Virus record (IMG/VR): IMGVR_UViG_3300006916_000041
Location: 62,001 to 126,000 of that record
Source: a virus
Length of the DNA stretch: 64,000 nucleotides
Strand: one strand, 5' to 3'
In this document: positions 31,859 to 40,101 of the stretch, one piece after another
How the letters are laid out: each line of letters opens with the position of its first letter
Position numbering within the stretch: position 1 is the stretch's first letter
The notes under the pieces: model-generated
What the model saw: only the letters and a program-made list of their open reading frames with translations
Database searches by the model: none
Told to the model about the DNA's origin: nothing
Made by a program: the position numbers and the translations under genes

Positions 31859-32955
31859 CAGTCTATATTATAGATATCGAGGCTGTTGACACACGCTACA
31901 CTGCACAGTGGAAGGAACATCTTCCCGAGCAGTTGCGCAACCGCACTGATGATGTAGTTGTTATCAGCGGCGGGGAAACGCCTCAGGCTACTACGCCTGG
32001 GGCATTTCTTAATTTTGGAGGCACTAATGTATACAAATCTAATCAACTTGAGCAATTGGGTAGACTGTTCTGTGAAGGGAAAATTAACGATGGCGATTAT
32101 TTCCTTTACACTGATGCTTGGAATCCTACTGTTATTCAGTTACGATACATGGCTAGCCTTCTTGGCACAGATATTACTATCGGTGGCATGTGGCATGCCG
32201 GTAGCTATGATCCTCAAGACTTTCTTGGACGACTAATCGGCGATGCAGCATGGGTAAGACATGCTGAGAAAAGCATGTTCTGGTGCTATGATCACAACTA
32301 CTTTGCAACAGAGTTTCATTTAAACTTGTTTGCTGAGAACTTGCTAAACTACAAAGGTATGTTTGGTATGACAGCGGCAGAGACACTCAAAGACAGCAAT
32401 GATAATATTGTTATCACAGGATGGCCCATGGAGTATATGCAGGACATATTGCTTCCATATAAAAACATGGAAAAGCGTAACACAGTAGTATTTCCGCACA
32501 GACTAGCACCTGAGAAACAACTGGATATTTTTAAAGATTTGGCAACACAGTTACCAGAATACGAATTCATAGTTTGTCAGGAACAACAATTGACAAAAAA
32601 TGAATACCATAATATACTTGGTGAAGCTAAGGTAGTGTTTAGTGCTAACTTGCAAGAAACACTGGGTATTAGCGCATATGAAGGTGCGTTAGTAGGAGCC
32701 ATTCCTATGATGCCTAATAGACTCAGCTATACAGAAATGTATGATGACGAATTCAAGTATCCAAGTGAATGGACAGAAAGTTGGGATAGTTATCAAAAGA
32801 ACAAAACCAAGATTGTCCAAAAGTTAAAAAATTACATGGAAAATCACAATAATTATCACAACATGTTAAATACAGAGTCAGCACGTTTGACACAGAATTT
32901 TTTCAGTGGCAATCGTATGTATGACACAATAACACAAAGTGACACACCACTATAA
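31855..32955 (+). CDS. GT4-type glycosyltransferase
   Basis: 366 residues from ATG 31855. GT-B features: TVVFPHRLAPEKQLDIF and YEFIVCQEQ in the donor domain, then ISAYEGALVGAIPMMPNRLSY, the E-x(7)-E-like loop and Pro of GT4 enzymes. Sugar donor unknown. Could modify DNA, virion or host surface; its place among deazaguanine genes keeps DNA hypermodification open (speculative). Confidence 0.75.
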   Translation: MTVYIIDIEAVDTRYTAQWKEHLPEQLRNRTDDVVVISGGETPQATTPGAFLNFGGTNVYKSNQLEQLGRLFCEGKINDGDYFLYTDAWNPTVIQLRYMASLLGTDITIGGMWHAGSYDPQDFLGRLIGDAAWVRHAEKSMFWCYDHNYFATEFHLNLFAENLLNYKGMFGMTAAETLKDSNDNIVITGWPMEYMQDILLPYKNMEKRNTVVFPHRLAPEKQLDIFKDLATQLPEYEFIVCQEQQLTKNEYHNILGEAKVVFSANLQETLGISAYEGALVGAIPMMPNRLSYTEMYDDEFKYPSEWTESWDSYQKNKTKIVQKLKNYMENHNNYHNMLNTESARLTQNFFSGNRMYDTITQSDTPL

Positions 32956-32968
32956 CTCGGAGCAATTA

Positions 32969-33652
32969 ATGGAAAAATCAAAAGAACTAAAGGCACGCCT
33001 TGACGATGCAGGCATTCGTTATTGGGCGGGCGATAATATCTCCTCAGTAATGCAACCAGGAGACAAAGAAGAACTTATCGAAGAACTTACAGATAAGTTT
33101 GAAGCAGTACTAGACAGTTTAGTAATCGACAGACACACTGACCCAAACAGTATGGATACTGGTCGTAGACTTGCTAAAATGTATGTTAAAGAACTGATGG
33201 CAGGACGTTATGATCCAATGCCCAATGCAACAGCATTTCCCAATCACACAAATGACAGGTACACAGGTATGCTAGTGGTTCGCAGTGAACTTGTTAGTAT
33301 GTGCAGTCATCACCATCAACCAGTAAAAGGAGTTGCGTATATAGGACTTATCGCAGCAGACACACTTATTGGGTTGAGCAAGTATACTCGTATTGCACAG
33401 TGGTGTGCAAGACGTGGTACATTGCAAGAAGAACTTGCAATGGACATTGCCCGCGAAATTATGAAAGCAACGGGCAGTGAAGATGTTGGCGTATATATCC
33501 AAGCAACACATGGTTGTTGTGAAAATAGAGGTATTATGGCAACTAGTAGTTTAACACAAACCACTGTACTCAAAGGCGCTTTTAACAGCGACATGGGTAC
33601 TAAAAAAGAATTTATGGACAATATTAAACTACAACAAGAATATACACGATAA
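32969..33652 (+). CDS. folE: GTP cyclohydrolase I
   Basis: 227 residues from ATG 32969 (GGAG six bases upstream; a GTG at 32939 is less likely). FolE features: SMCSHHHQPVKG (C112, H114/H115), GLSKYTRIAQWCARR (138 region), ATHGCCENRGI (H181, C183/C184). Produces dihydroneopterin triphosphate from GTP, feeding folate and, via QueD-QueE-QueC, preQ0. In phages with DpdA it normally belongs to DNA modification. Confidence 0.93.
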   Translation: MEKSKELKARLDDAGIRYWAGDNISSVMQPGDKEELIEELTDKFEAVLDSLVIDRHTDPNSMDTGRRLAKMYVKELMAGRYDPMPNATAFPNHTNDRYTGMLVVRSELVSMCSHHHQPVKGVAYIGLIAADTLIGLSKYTRIAQWCARRGTLQEELAMDIAREIMKATGSEDVGVYIQATHGCCENRGIMATSSLTQTTVLKGAFNSDMGTKKEFMDNIKLQQEYTR

Positions 33653-33677
33653 CGTGTAGGCAGAGTCGATCCTGCCT
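33643..33677 (+). other. Two adjoining hairpins between folE and the BMP gene
   Basis: TACACG-ATAA-CGTGTA (33643-33658) overlaps the folE stop, followed at once by AGGCAG-N8-CTGCCT (33658-33677). No T tract follows. Probable mRNA processing or attenuation element. Confidence 0.4.
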
Positions 33678-33702
33678 TAACACCCTCGAAAAGGAAAAGA
33701 CA

Positions 33703-34794
33703 TTGAAACTATTTAAATTACTTACTGCCGCTTTAGTAGCGGCTGGTCTCTTTGTTTCTCCTGCAGCGTCGAAAGATAAAGTGAAAGTAGGTTTTATCTA
33801 CGTGGGACCAATTGGTGACCACGGCTGGACTTACCGACATGATATTGGACGTCAACAAGTAGAAGAAGCATACGGAGATCGTGTTGAAACAACTTATATC
33901 GAATCAGTACCAGAAGGTGCAGATGCTGAACGTGTACTAACACAAATGGCTCTGCAAGGACATGACATTATTTTTGCTACTTCATTTGGATATATGGATG
34001 CAGTGGAAACTGTTGCTAAGAAGTTTCCAAACACAAAATTTGAACATGCAACAGGCTACAAAACAAACGGCGTGAACAGTTCAAACTATGGACTAAGACT
34101 ATACCAAGCAAGACACGTACAAGGTGTTATTGCAGGTATGATGACCAAAACAAACAAAATTTGTTATGTAGCAGCGTATCCAATTCCAGAAGTTATCCGT
34201 GAGATCAACACATACTATCTTGGTGCCAAATCAGTTAACCCTGACGTTGATATCGACATAGTATGGGTATTCACTTGGTATGATCCAGCAAAAGAACAAG
34301 ATGCGGCTGTTGCTCTAATGGGCCAGGGCTGTGATGTGATTGCACAACACACAGACTCGCCTGCTCCACTACAGGCAGCAGAAGTCCAAGGCAAGATTGG
34401 CTTTGGCCAGGCATCAGACCAAATCAAGTTTGCGCCTAAAGCACAACTTACAGCAACAATTGACAACTGGGGTCCGTACTATGTTGAAAAAGTAGGACAG
34501 GTACTAGACGGTACTTGGACACCAATGTGTGATGGTCCAGACGGATGCTACTTTGGACACATGAATGATGGTTCAGTTGAAATGGCACCATTTACAAATA
34601 TGCCAGCCGACGTGGCAGCAAAAGCACAGGAAATCAAAGATGCTATTACAGCAGGAGAATACTTTGCTTTCACTGGTCCATTAAATGACAATCAAGGCAA
34701 TCAAGTGTTGGCAGCAGGCGAAGTTGCTGATCGTGCGCATCTAGACACTATGATGTACTATGTCGAAGGTATTGATGCAACGGTGCCTAACTAA
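33703..34794 (+). CDS. BMP-family periplasmic substrate-binding protein (TTG start)
   Basis: 363 residues, TTG start with AAAAGGAAAAG upstream. Signal peptide MKLFKLLTAALVAAGLF with cleavage near AASKD. Mature part follows the Bmp/PnrA family: VGFIYVGPIGDHGWTYRH, IIFATSFGYMDAVETVA, NYGLRLYQARHVQGVIAG, CDVIAQHTDSPAPLQAAE, GFGQASDQ. Such proteins capture purine nucleosides for ABC transporters. No permease gene is seen, so it would dock to a host transporter, raising nucleoside uptake during infection (inference). Confidence 0.9.
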   Translation: MKLFKLLTAALVAAGLFVSPAASKDKVKVGFIYVGPIGDHGWTYRHDIGRQQVEEAYGDRVETTYIESVPEGADAERVLTQMALQGHDIIFATSFGYMDAVETVAKKFPNTKFEHATGYKTNGVNSSNYGLRLYQARHVQGVIAGMMTKTNKICYVAAYPIPEVIREINTYYLGAKSVNPDVDIDIVWVFTWYDPAKEQDAAVALMGQGCDVIAQHTDSPAPLQAAEVQGKIGFGQASDQIKFAPKAQLTATIDNWGPYYVEKVGQVLDGTWTPMCDGPDGCYFGHMNDGSVEMAPFTNMPADVAAKAQEIKDAITAGEYFAFTGPLNDNQGNQVLAAGEVADRAHLDTMMYYVEGIDATVPN

Positions 34795-35657
34795 TGATTC
34801 CAGTAATTGATTTAAAAGCATCGGACGCTTTAGATCGCATTGACGAAGCTTACACCACTGTAGGCTTCGCAGTGTTTACAAATGCGTTGGATGCAGAAGA
34901 CAGTACAGATATGAAAAACTGGCAACAACAAATGAAAACATTTTTTGACTTGCCATTGGAAACAAAAAAGCAGTATCCTTATGAAGGTGATACCAACTTG
35001 GGTTACAGCATTATGGGTGCAGAGAATGTAGATCCTACAGCACCAAAAGATATTAAAGAATCATTTAACTATAATAATATGCGTATGCCTGAACACTTGT
35101 GGCCAACCGAACTAGAAGGCTTTAAGCAAAGTGCATTAGAAAGTATTGATATTGCAGATAGACTTACACTGCGTATCTTGGGCAAGTTTGATGAAATACT
35201 GGACACAGGTACTACACTTGTAGATGCACACAGTGAACCATTCAATACTACACGGGTTATACATTATCCTGCGTATGATGGACCTGTTGAAGATAAACAG
35301 ATGCGCATAGGAGAACACAGTGACTACGGTACTATTACTTTACTATGGCAGATTAATGACGTACCTGGACTTGAAGTGCAAGACTTATCTGGGAATTGGC
35401 ATCCCGTCCCATATGCGGATGACGGTGTTGTTGTTAATATTGGTGATCTACTTCAGCGTTGGACTAATGATTATTTCAAAAGCACTAAGCATAGAGTTGT
35501 AAACAGTCATATACATCAACAGCGTTATAGTATGCCACACTTTGTTGATCCTACACCTGGAACTATTGTAAGCAATTTACGCAAAGGTGAAGCAGCAAAG
35601 TACGATCCAATTGAATCAAAAGAATATTTGATGTGGCGACTAGCACAGAGTTACTAA
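34794..35657 (+). CDS. 2-oxoglutarate/Fe(II) dioxygenase, isopenicillin N synthase-like
   Basis: 287 residues. N-terminal DIOX_N-like part (IPVIDLKASDA, GFAVFTNAL) and the catalytic half MRIGEHSDYGTITLLWQ (H-x-D), LEVQDLSGNWHPV, VNIGDLLQRWTN, FKSTKHRVVN (distal His) and RYSMPHF (Arg-x-Ser for 2-oxoglutarate). Starts on the last base of the preceding stop. Hydroxylates or desaturates small molecules in this family; substrate unknown. Confidence 0.9.
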   Translation: MIPVIDLKASDALDRIDEAYTTVGFAVFTNALDAEDSTDMKNWQQQMKTFFDLPLETKKQYPYEGDTNLGYSIMGAENVDPTAPKDIKESFNYNNMRMPEHLWPTELEGFKQSALESIDIADRLTLRILGKFDEILDTGTTLVDAHSEPFNTTRVIHYPAYDGPVEDKQMRIGEHSDYGTITLLWQINDVPGLEVQDLSGNWHPVPYADDGVVVNIGDLLQRWTNDYFKSTKHRVVNSHIHQQRYSMPHFVDPTPGTIVSNLRKGEAAKYDPIESKEYLMWRLAQSY

Positions 35658-36155
35658 ATGACAGATGAAATACAAATATATGACGATTATCTAGCAAGCC
35701 AAGAACTTGATAATCTACAAAACTTGTTTTTTAACAATACAGATTTTCCTTATTTCTTTAATAATCATAAAGTTGACCAGGGAGATGGGTTTTCACAATT
35801 TACTCATCAATTCTATATAAACAATACCATTAATAGTAATTTTTACAATTATTTAAGTTGTATACTAGATAAGATAGATCCGTTGGCTATTATAGGAATT
35901 AAAGCAAACTTGCAAATGAAAACCAAAGAAATCAAAACAACACCCATGCATCAAGATTATGCTAACACGCTAGACAATCAAAAAACTGGAATATTTTATG
36001 TAAACACAAACAATGGTAAAACTATATTCGAGGACGGACAAGAAATTTCTAGTGTTGCTAATAGATTGATTGTTTTTCCAGCAAAAAGATATCATGCAGG
36101 AACCACTCACACAGATGCAGATTATAGATGTGTTATTAACTTGAATTGGTTTTAA
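35658..36155 (+). CDS. 2OG-Fe(II) oxygenase-like protein
   Basis: 165 residues. TTPMHQDYANTLD (H-x-D), GIFYVNTNNGKTIFEDG, then FPAKRYHAGTTHTDADYR (distal His plus Arg), a compact double-stranded beta-helix like phage P4H-type hydroxylases. Starts right after the previous oxygenase's stop. Substrate unknown; phage versions may act on proteins or nucleotides. Confidence 0.75.
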   Translation: MTDEIQIYDDYLASQELDNLQNLFFNNTDFPYFFNNHKVDQGDGFSQFTHQFYINNTINSNFYNYLSCILDKIDPLAIIGIKANLQMKTKEIKTTPMHQDYANTLDNQKTGIFYVNTNNGKTIFEDGQEISSVANRLIVFPAKRYHAGTTHTDADYRCVINLNWF

Positions 36156-36413
36156 ATGAGGGTATTAACCATGCACAGTACAAGCGGTAGTATCATCCAA
36201 GCAAACGATGACCAAATTGATATGAAAACTGACTTGATTGTCAAAGGCAGAAACATACTAAATGAACTTGACAATCTACACCGACATATGCTATTATTAC
36301 CAAGAGATCAGAAATTACAAGACAAGTATCCTGAACTCAAACAAGCGTATGACGCATACAATGAGTTGTACAGAGAAATCCTTATAGCAGATAAGATGAT
36401 GAACAATGATTAA
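36156..36413 (+). CDS. Small helical phage protein
   Basis: 85 residues (or 80 from ATG 36171, which has GAGGG in front). Helical and charged, ends IADKMMNND. Its last codons form part of a 33-bp sequence repeated at the end of the next gene. Not recognised. Confidence 0.6.
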   Translation: MRVLTMHSTSGSIIQANDDQIDMKTDLIVKGRNILNELDNLHRHMLLLPRDQKLQDKYPELKQAYDAYNELYREILIADKMMNND

Positions 36414-36417
36414 AAAA
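36385..36417 (+). repeat. 33-bp direct repeat, left copy
   Basis: Identical in 32 of 33 bases to 36965-36997. Both copies contain the last codons of a gene (AD[K/E]MMNND) and the start ATG of the following one. Confidence 0.9.
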
Positions 36418-36993
36418 TACTGTATGCAAGATTATTATTATGTTTCTACAGTAAAGGAACATCTTGATTATAAGATAAAGTTAATTGATGCTATAGAATC
36501 TATGCCTAGTCACGAATCCTTTAAACCGTATGAGAATTTAACAAATCAAGATTATAGATTACCAGAAGATTTTCCTAGACCATATTTAGATTTATTTTAC
36601 GAAATGGTTGTTCCATATGTAAAAGATTTAGGAAATTTATTAGGATTTTATGCCTGGCAAATACATAATGCATGGTTTCAACAATACTACAATAACGATT
36701 CTCACGATTGGCACAATCACGCTTGTGTAAATTTTACTAATATATATTACTTAGAACTTCCTAGTCAAGAGTTAGTAACAGAACTATATGATCCTCATAG
36801 CAAGAAAATTGTTAATCTTGAAGGAATAGAAGAAGGACAGTTTGTTACATTTCCGGGTCATTGGATACACCGATCACCAAAAAATCTAACAAATGAAAGA
36901 AAAACAATTGTAGCATTTAACACTAGTTACGGAGAAGTAGATTTTGAATCTATTAATAAAGCATTAGCAGATGAGATGATGAACAATGATTAA
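36406..36993 (+). CDS. 2OG-Fe(II) oxygenase-like cassette gene
   Basis: 195 residues. HDWHNHACVNFTNIYYLELP is cut here to its key parts: H-x(3)-H around 101-105 and the strand TNIYYLELP, then GQFVTFPGHWIHRSPKN (distal His) and RKTIVAFN (Arg), as in phage oxygenases of the 2OG-FeII_Oxy_5 kind. Ends ALADEMMNND, copying the end of the previous gene. Flanked exactly by 33-bp direct repeats, so it appears inserted as a unit. More AT-rich than neighbours by eye. Confidence 0.7.
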   Translation: MIKKYCMQDYYYVSTVKEHLDYKIKLIDAIESMPSHESFKPYENLTNQDYRLPEDFPRPYLDLFYEMVVPYVKDLGNLLGFYAWQIHNAWFQQYYNNDSHDWHNHACVNFTNIYYLELPSQELVTELYDPHSKKIVNLEGIEEGQFVTFPGHWIHRSPKNLTNERKTIVAFNTSYGEVDFESINKALADEMMNND

Positions 36994-36997
36994 AAAA
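36965..36997 (+). repeat. 33-bp direct repeat, right copy
   Basis: Right-hand partner of 36385-36417, one mismatch (G for A), 580 bp away; holds the end of the oxygenase gene and the start of the phosphoribosyltransferase gene. Confidence 0.9.
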
Positions 36998-37570
36998 CAT
37001 AGATACAGTTGGCAAGACGTAGAAAAAATGTGTGTACAGATTGTAAATCAAATGTATGCAGACAGATGGAAGCCTGATTACATTGTAGGCATTACACGAG
37101 GTGGTAATATTCCTGCAACTATTATTAGTAACATGACTGGTATTCGTTGCGAAGCTCTCAAAGTAAGCCTGCGTGATGATGACCGTGAAAGCGAAAGTAA
37201 CTGCTGGATGGCAGAAGATGCATTTGGTTATGTACAAGAATATGACAGAGCAGGTATATTTGAAAAATCAACTAGTGATCCTGCAAAGAAAAAGAACATA
37301 CTTATTGTAGATGACATCAACGACACTGGTGCTACATTCAATTGGATTATGCAGGATTGGCAAAGTGGTTGCTTGCCTGATCATCCAAATTGGGACACTG
37401 TTTGGAATCAAAATGTTCGTTTTGCAACACTAACAGACAACCTAGCCAGTGAATTCACAGAGCATTGTGCGTATACATGTCATGAAATTAATAAAGCTGA
37501 AGAAGATGTTTGGCTGGTTTATCCTTGGGAAGATGTAGGAGAATACAATGTGGACACTTTGGATTATTAG
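36986..37570 (+). CDS. Phosphoribosyltransferase (purine-type)
   Basis: 194 residues. YIVGITRGGNIPATIIS (pyrophosphate loop with non-proline cis-peptide) and NILIVDDINDTGATFNW (PRPP-binding motif, ~104-120) define a type I PRTase, closest in layout to xanthine/hypoxanthine enzymes. C-terminal WLVYPWEDVGE resembles the end of hypoxanthine/guanine PRTases. Salvages purine bases; complements the BMP nucleoside receptor and the APRT-like gene in the window. Confidence 0.88.
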   Translation: MIKKHRYSWQDVEKMCVQIVNQMYADRWKPDYIVGITRGGNIPATIISNMTGIRCEALKVSLRDDDRESESNCWMAEDAFGYVQEYDRAGIFEKSTSDPAKKKNILIVDDINDTGATFNWIMQDWQSGCLPDHPNWDTVWNQNVRFATLTDNLASEFTEHCAYTCHEINKAEEDVWLVYPWEDVGEYNVDTLDY

Positions 37571-37712
37571 TACAGTTGTTGGGTTAGAAGAACCTAAATA
37601 CACTCGTTACGAAGAATATGCTAGTAAGTTAGAATGTCAAGTTGCTTGGCATAAAATTACTACAGATTTTACACAAGGTGAAGCAGCATTTTGTGAGGGA
37701 GAAGATAAATGA
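37548..37712 (+). CDS. Small exported Cys protein (54 aa)
   Basis: ATG inside the end of the PRTase gene. MWTLWIISTVVGLEEPKY: a short hydrophobic start, then a polar part with one central Cys (KLECQVAWHK) and one near the end (AAFCEGED). Same design as the proteins at 46247, 46543 and 46782. Likely a tiny secreted or membrane-tethered protein, function unknown. Confidence 0.55.
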   Translation: MWTLWIISTVVGLEEPKYTRYEEYASKLECQVAWHKITTDFTQGEAAFCEGEDK

Positions 37713-37954
37713 GTTTCGAATGGAATCGTATTCACAAATGGGAAGAAAATCTTGAACGTGATGCAACAGATGGCGTTTATGAATATGTATGTGAATACTA
37801 CGGAATCGACGATGTAGAAGAACTTACTGAAGAACAGCTAGCAGAAGTTGAAGCATTTAGAGATGAACTAAACGAATACAGTCTTATGCAAATTGGATTT
37901 AGCAACTTAATTAATCATGTAGAATCAATCCATTGGGAGAAAGAAAATGGGTAA
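37709..37954 (+). CDS. Small acidic phage protein
   Basis: 81 residues, acidic, aromatic N-terminus (MSFEWNRIHKWEENLERD), helical centre (ELTEEQLAEVEAFRDEL). GAGGGAG site. Overlaps the next, also acidic, gene. Unknown. Confidence 0.6.
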   Translation: MSFEWNRIHKWEENLERDATDGVYEYVCEYYGIDDVEELTEEQLAEVEAFRDELNEYSLMQIGFSNLINHVESIHWEKENG

Positions 37955-38717
37955 GAAAATTTATATTCGTGGTAATAACTACGGTGGTGAAATGACCATT
38001 GGTGAAGTTACAAAGGAGTTTGTAGAATATTGGCAACCTATTTGTAAAGAAGAAGGCGACAGTCGTCTTATTGATCATTTAATGGCACTAGAAGCTTGGG
38101 ATAGTGATCCCGAAGACGAAGAAGGATTTGATTCGGACAGTCCGCCAATATACACAGACGACACAGTTTGGAATAACTGGTACGAAAATGACGAAATTCA
38201 TCATGACAACAGTGCAAACGGAACAGAACTTTGGGCATTCCCAATGACTGAAGGTGAACATGGTGAGCCAGTTTACGACTGGGACGAACGTATTGAATTT
38301 GAACCACATCAACTGTACAGTCGCGAATGTTACACACAAGAAGAATATCAAAATGAAGAGCCAGATGAGGACAACAGTGTTCCTGTACTAGTATTTTATT
38401 CAAGTGAAAAAGGCGAGTTTGGGGGCTGGACTGTCGAGCTAGAGGACGACGAAGAGTTTGATCCTAACAAAGTAGCTGTAAGTATTGTTGAAACTGATCA
38501 TGGCGAAATGATCGAACGTCTGTTTTATGACAAAAAAGAATATGATTGCGAATATGACTGGTGTGATAGTCGCGGCAAAGGTTACTATGCACACGTAGCG
38601 TGGTTCAACAAACGTTGGGAAGATCCGCATATTAACGAAGAAACAGACAAAGATATGTGGGATGAAGTTTGGGAATACTACGATGACGAGCTAGCTGAAA
38701 AGGCTGCCGTTGAATGA
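37947..38717 (+). CDS. Highly acidic protein, possible DNA mimic
   Basis: 256 residues with 73 Asp/Glu (about 28%) spread over the full length, many next to Trp/Tyr (ENDEIHHDN, ELEDDEEFD, DKDMWDEVWEYYDDELAE). No known motif. Charge density of this kind is seen in DNA-mimic anti-restriction and nucleoid-antagonist proteins, but also in simple charged phage proteins, so the function is open. Overlaps thymidine kinase start. Confidence 0.6.
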   Translation: MGKKIYIRGNNYGGEMTIGEVTKEFVEYWQPICKEEGDSRLIDHLMALEAWDSDPEDEEGFDSDSPPIYTDDTVWNNWYENDEIHHDNSANGTELWAFPMTEGEHGEPVYDWDERIEFEPHQLYSRECYTQEEYQNEEPDEDNSVPVLVFYSSEKGEFGGWTVELEDDEEFDPNKVAVSIVETDHGEMIERLFYDKKEYDCEYDWCDSRGKGYYAHVAWFNKRWEDPHINEETDKDMWDEVWEYYDDELAEKAAVE

Positions 38718-39265
38718 GAGGAAGACTAGAAGTTTATGCAGGTCCGATGTATGCCGGCAAAACCAGCAAACTGTTACAGCGTGTATTGTGGATTGACCAT
38801 CAACAAAAGAAAGTATTGTGCATAAAGCCTTCTAAAGACGATCGCTACAGTCAAGATACTATTGTAACACACAATCAGCTGAGTTATCCTTGTATAAGTA
38901 TCAGTGAGTTTGATGAAATAGAAGAACACTACAACATCATGCCCTATAACTTTAATACAGTAGTATTAGACGAAGTGCAATTCATGAACGCTAAAGAAAC
39001 CGTCGAAGGTGTTGAACTGTGGTTGCACAGTGGCGTAAATGTAATTGCCGCAGGACTAGATCAAGACTCAAGAGGTGTACCTTTTGAAACAACCAGTCAA
39101 CTACTAGGACTTGCTGACTGTGTTGAAAAGATAACAGCCATATGCACAACTTGCGGCAAAGAAGCCACAAAAACTTATAGAGTAAAAGCACAAGGTGAAC
39201 GTATTCAAGTAGGTAGCATGGGCATGTACGAACCAAGATGTCTTGAACATTGGGAGCCAAAATAA
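38714..39265 (+). CDS. tdk: Thymidine kinase (TK1 type)
   Basis: 183 residues. P-loop GPMYAGKTSKLL (10-21), VVLDEVQFM (Walker B-like, 84-92), and zinc lasso Cys pair ICTTCGKEATKTYR with a further Cys in PRCLEHW. Phosphorylates thymidine for dTTP supply, working with the ThyA/DHFR genes to the right. Its stop overlaps the next ATG. Confidence 0.95.
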   Translation: MRGRLEVYAGPMYAGKTSKLLQRVLWIDHQQKKVLCIKPSKDDRYSQDTIVTHNQLSYPCISISEFDEIEEHYNIMPYNFNTVVLDEVQFMNAKETVEGVELWLHSGVNVIAAGLDQDSRGVPFETTSQLLGLADCVEKITAICTTCGKEATKTYRVKAQGERIQVGSMGMYEPRCLEHWEPK

Positions 39266-39801
39266 TGATCAGATGGGAAGATTATATAAGAACAATACCA
39301 AATTATCCACAAGAAGGTATTAATTTTTACGACCTTAACAGTTTGTTTGCTGGGCCTATGTTTAGCAAAGCAGTACAAGAAATGACTAAGAAAGTAACTG
39401 AATATACAGACAATCCTACACACATTGTAGGTGTTGAAAGTAGAGGATTTGTACTAGGTGCAGCTATAGCACACGAATTAAACTTACCTTTTGTGATGGT
39501 ACGTAAAAAAGGTGCTAAGTATCCCGGTGAATTATTAGAGCAAAGCTATGATTTAGAATATGGTAGTGCAACACTTACACTGCAAACAGGACTGTTAGGT
39601 CACACAGACCGTTGTGTTATTGTAGATGATTTGGTTGCTACCGGTGGTAGTATGATGGCCACAAGAGACTTAGTAAAACAAACAGGTGCGAAAGTTCTAC
39701 GAGGTGTTACTGTGATTGATTTGGTATATGTAAGAAGAGATATCGATGCAAGTTTAGATTTTCCTGTTAGCGCACTAGAAACGGTATGGAACAATGAGTG
39801 A
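39265..39801 (+). CDS. apt: Adenine phosphoribosyltransferase-like protein
   Basis: 178 residues from ATG 39265. IPNYPQEGINFYDLNSLFA (APRT hood), VGVESRGFVLGAAIA, FVMVRKKGAKYPG and CVIVDDLVATGGSMMAT (PRPP motif) fit APRT closely. Converts adenine and PRPP to AMP. Second purine PRTase of the window; part of a salvage route. Confidence 0.93.
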   Translation: MIRWEDYIRTIPNYPQEGINFYDLNSLFAGPMFSKAVQEMTKKVTEYTDNPTHIVGVESRGFVLGAAIAHELNLPFVMVRKKGAKYPGELLEQSYDLEYGSATLTLQTGLLGHTDRCVIVDDLVATGGSMMATRDLVKQTGAKVLRGVTVIDLVYVRRDIDASLDFPVSALETVWNNE

Positions 39802-39919
39802 ATGGTATGATGTAATAATTGCAAATATTTTGTTTTGGCCTATCTATATTTGGATGTGCAGTTTACCTGCTAAAATGTTTGAGTATAGTATAAACAATTT
39901 TGATAAGGTAAAACGATGA
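39794..39919 (+). CDS. Small membrane peptide (41 aa)
   Basis: ATG overlaps the APRT end; MSEWYDVIIANILFWPIY then WMCSLPAKMFEYS and a charged end. One membrane-embedded hydrophobic stretch. The stop overlaps the next ATG (ATGA), supporting translation. Confidence 0.55.
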   Translation: MSEWYDVIIANILFWPIYIWMCSLPAKMFEYSINNFDKVKR

Positions 39920-40101
39920 AGTATACAAAACAAGGTGAAAATAGTTGGCTTGTAGAAGTGCAAGAAAACAGTAAAACCAAAGAGCTGTACATCGAATTTC
40001 CCCCTGATGCACTTAATCAAGTTGGTTGGGATGAAGGAGATACACTAATCTGGGAAGAATTGCCAAGTGGTGCATGGAGTGTAACAAAAAAATGCACATA
40101 G
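39916..40101 (+). CDS. Small conserved phage protein, AbrB-like pattern
   Basis: 61 residues: IEFPPDALNQVGWDEGDTL then IWEELPSGAWSVTKK. The pattern 'L..xGWxEGDxLxWxxxxxGxWxxxK' resembles SpoVT/AbrB-like swapped-hairpin DNA-binding proteins and is common in marine phages. Assignment tentative. Confidence 0.55.
   Translation: MKYTKQGENSWLVEVQENSKTKELYIEFPPDALNQVGWDEGDTLIWEELPSGAWSVTKKCT

Noticed and set aside
36385-36997. CRISPR or transposon interpretation of the direct repeats
   Set aside because: Only two copies, 580 bp apart, with a whole gene between, no terminal inverted repeats and no transposase; a gene cassette fits better.
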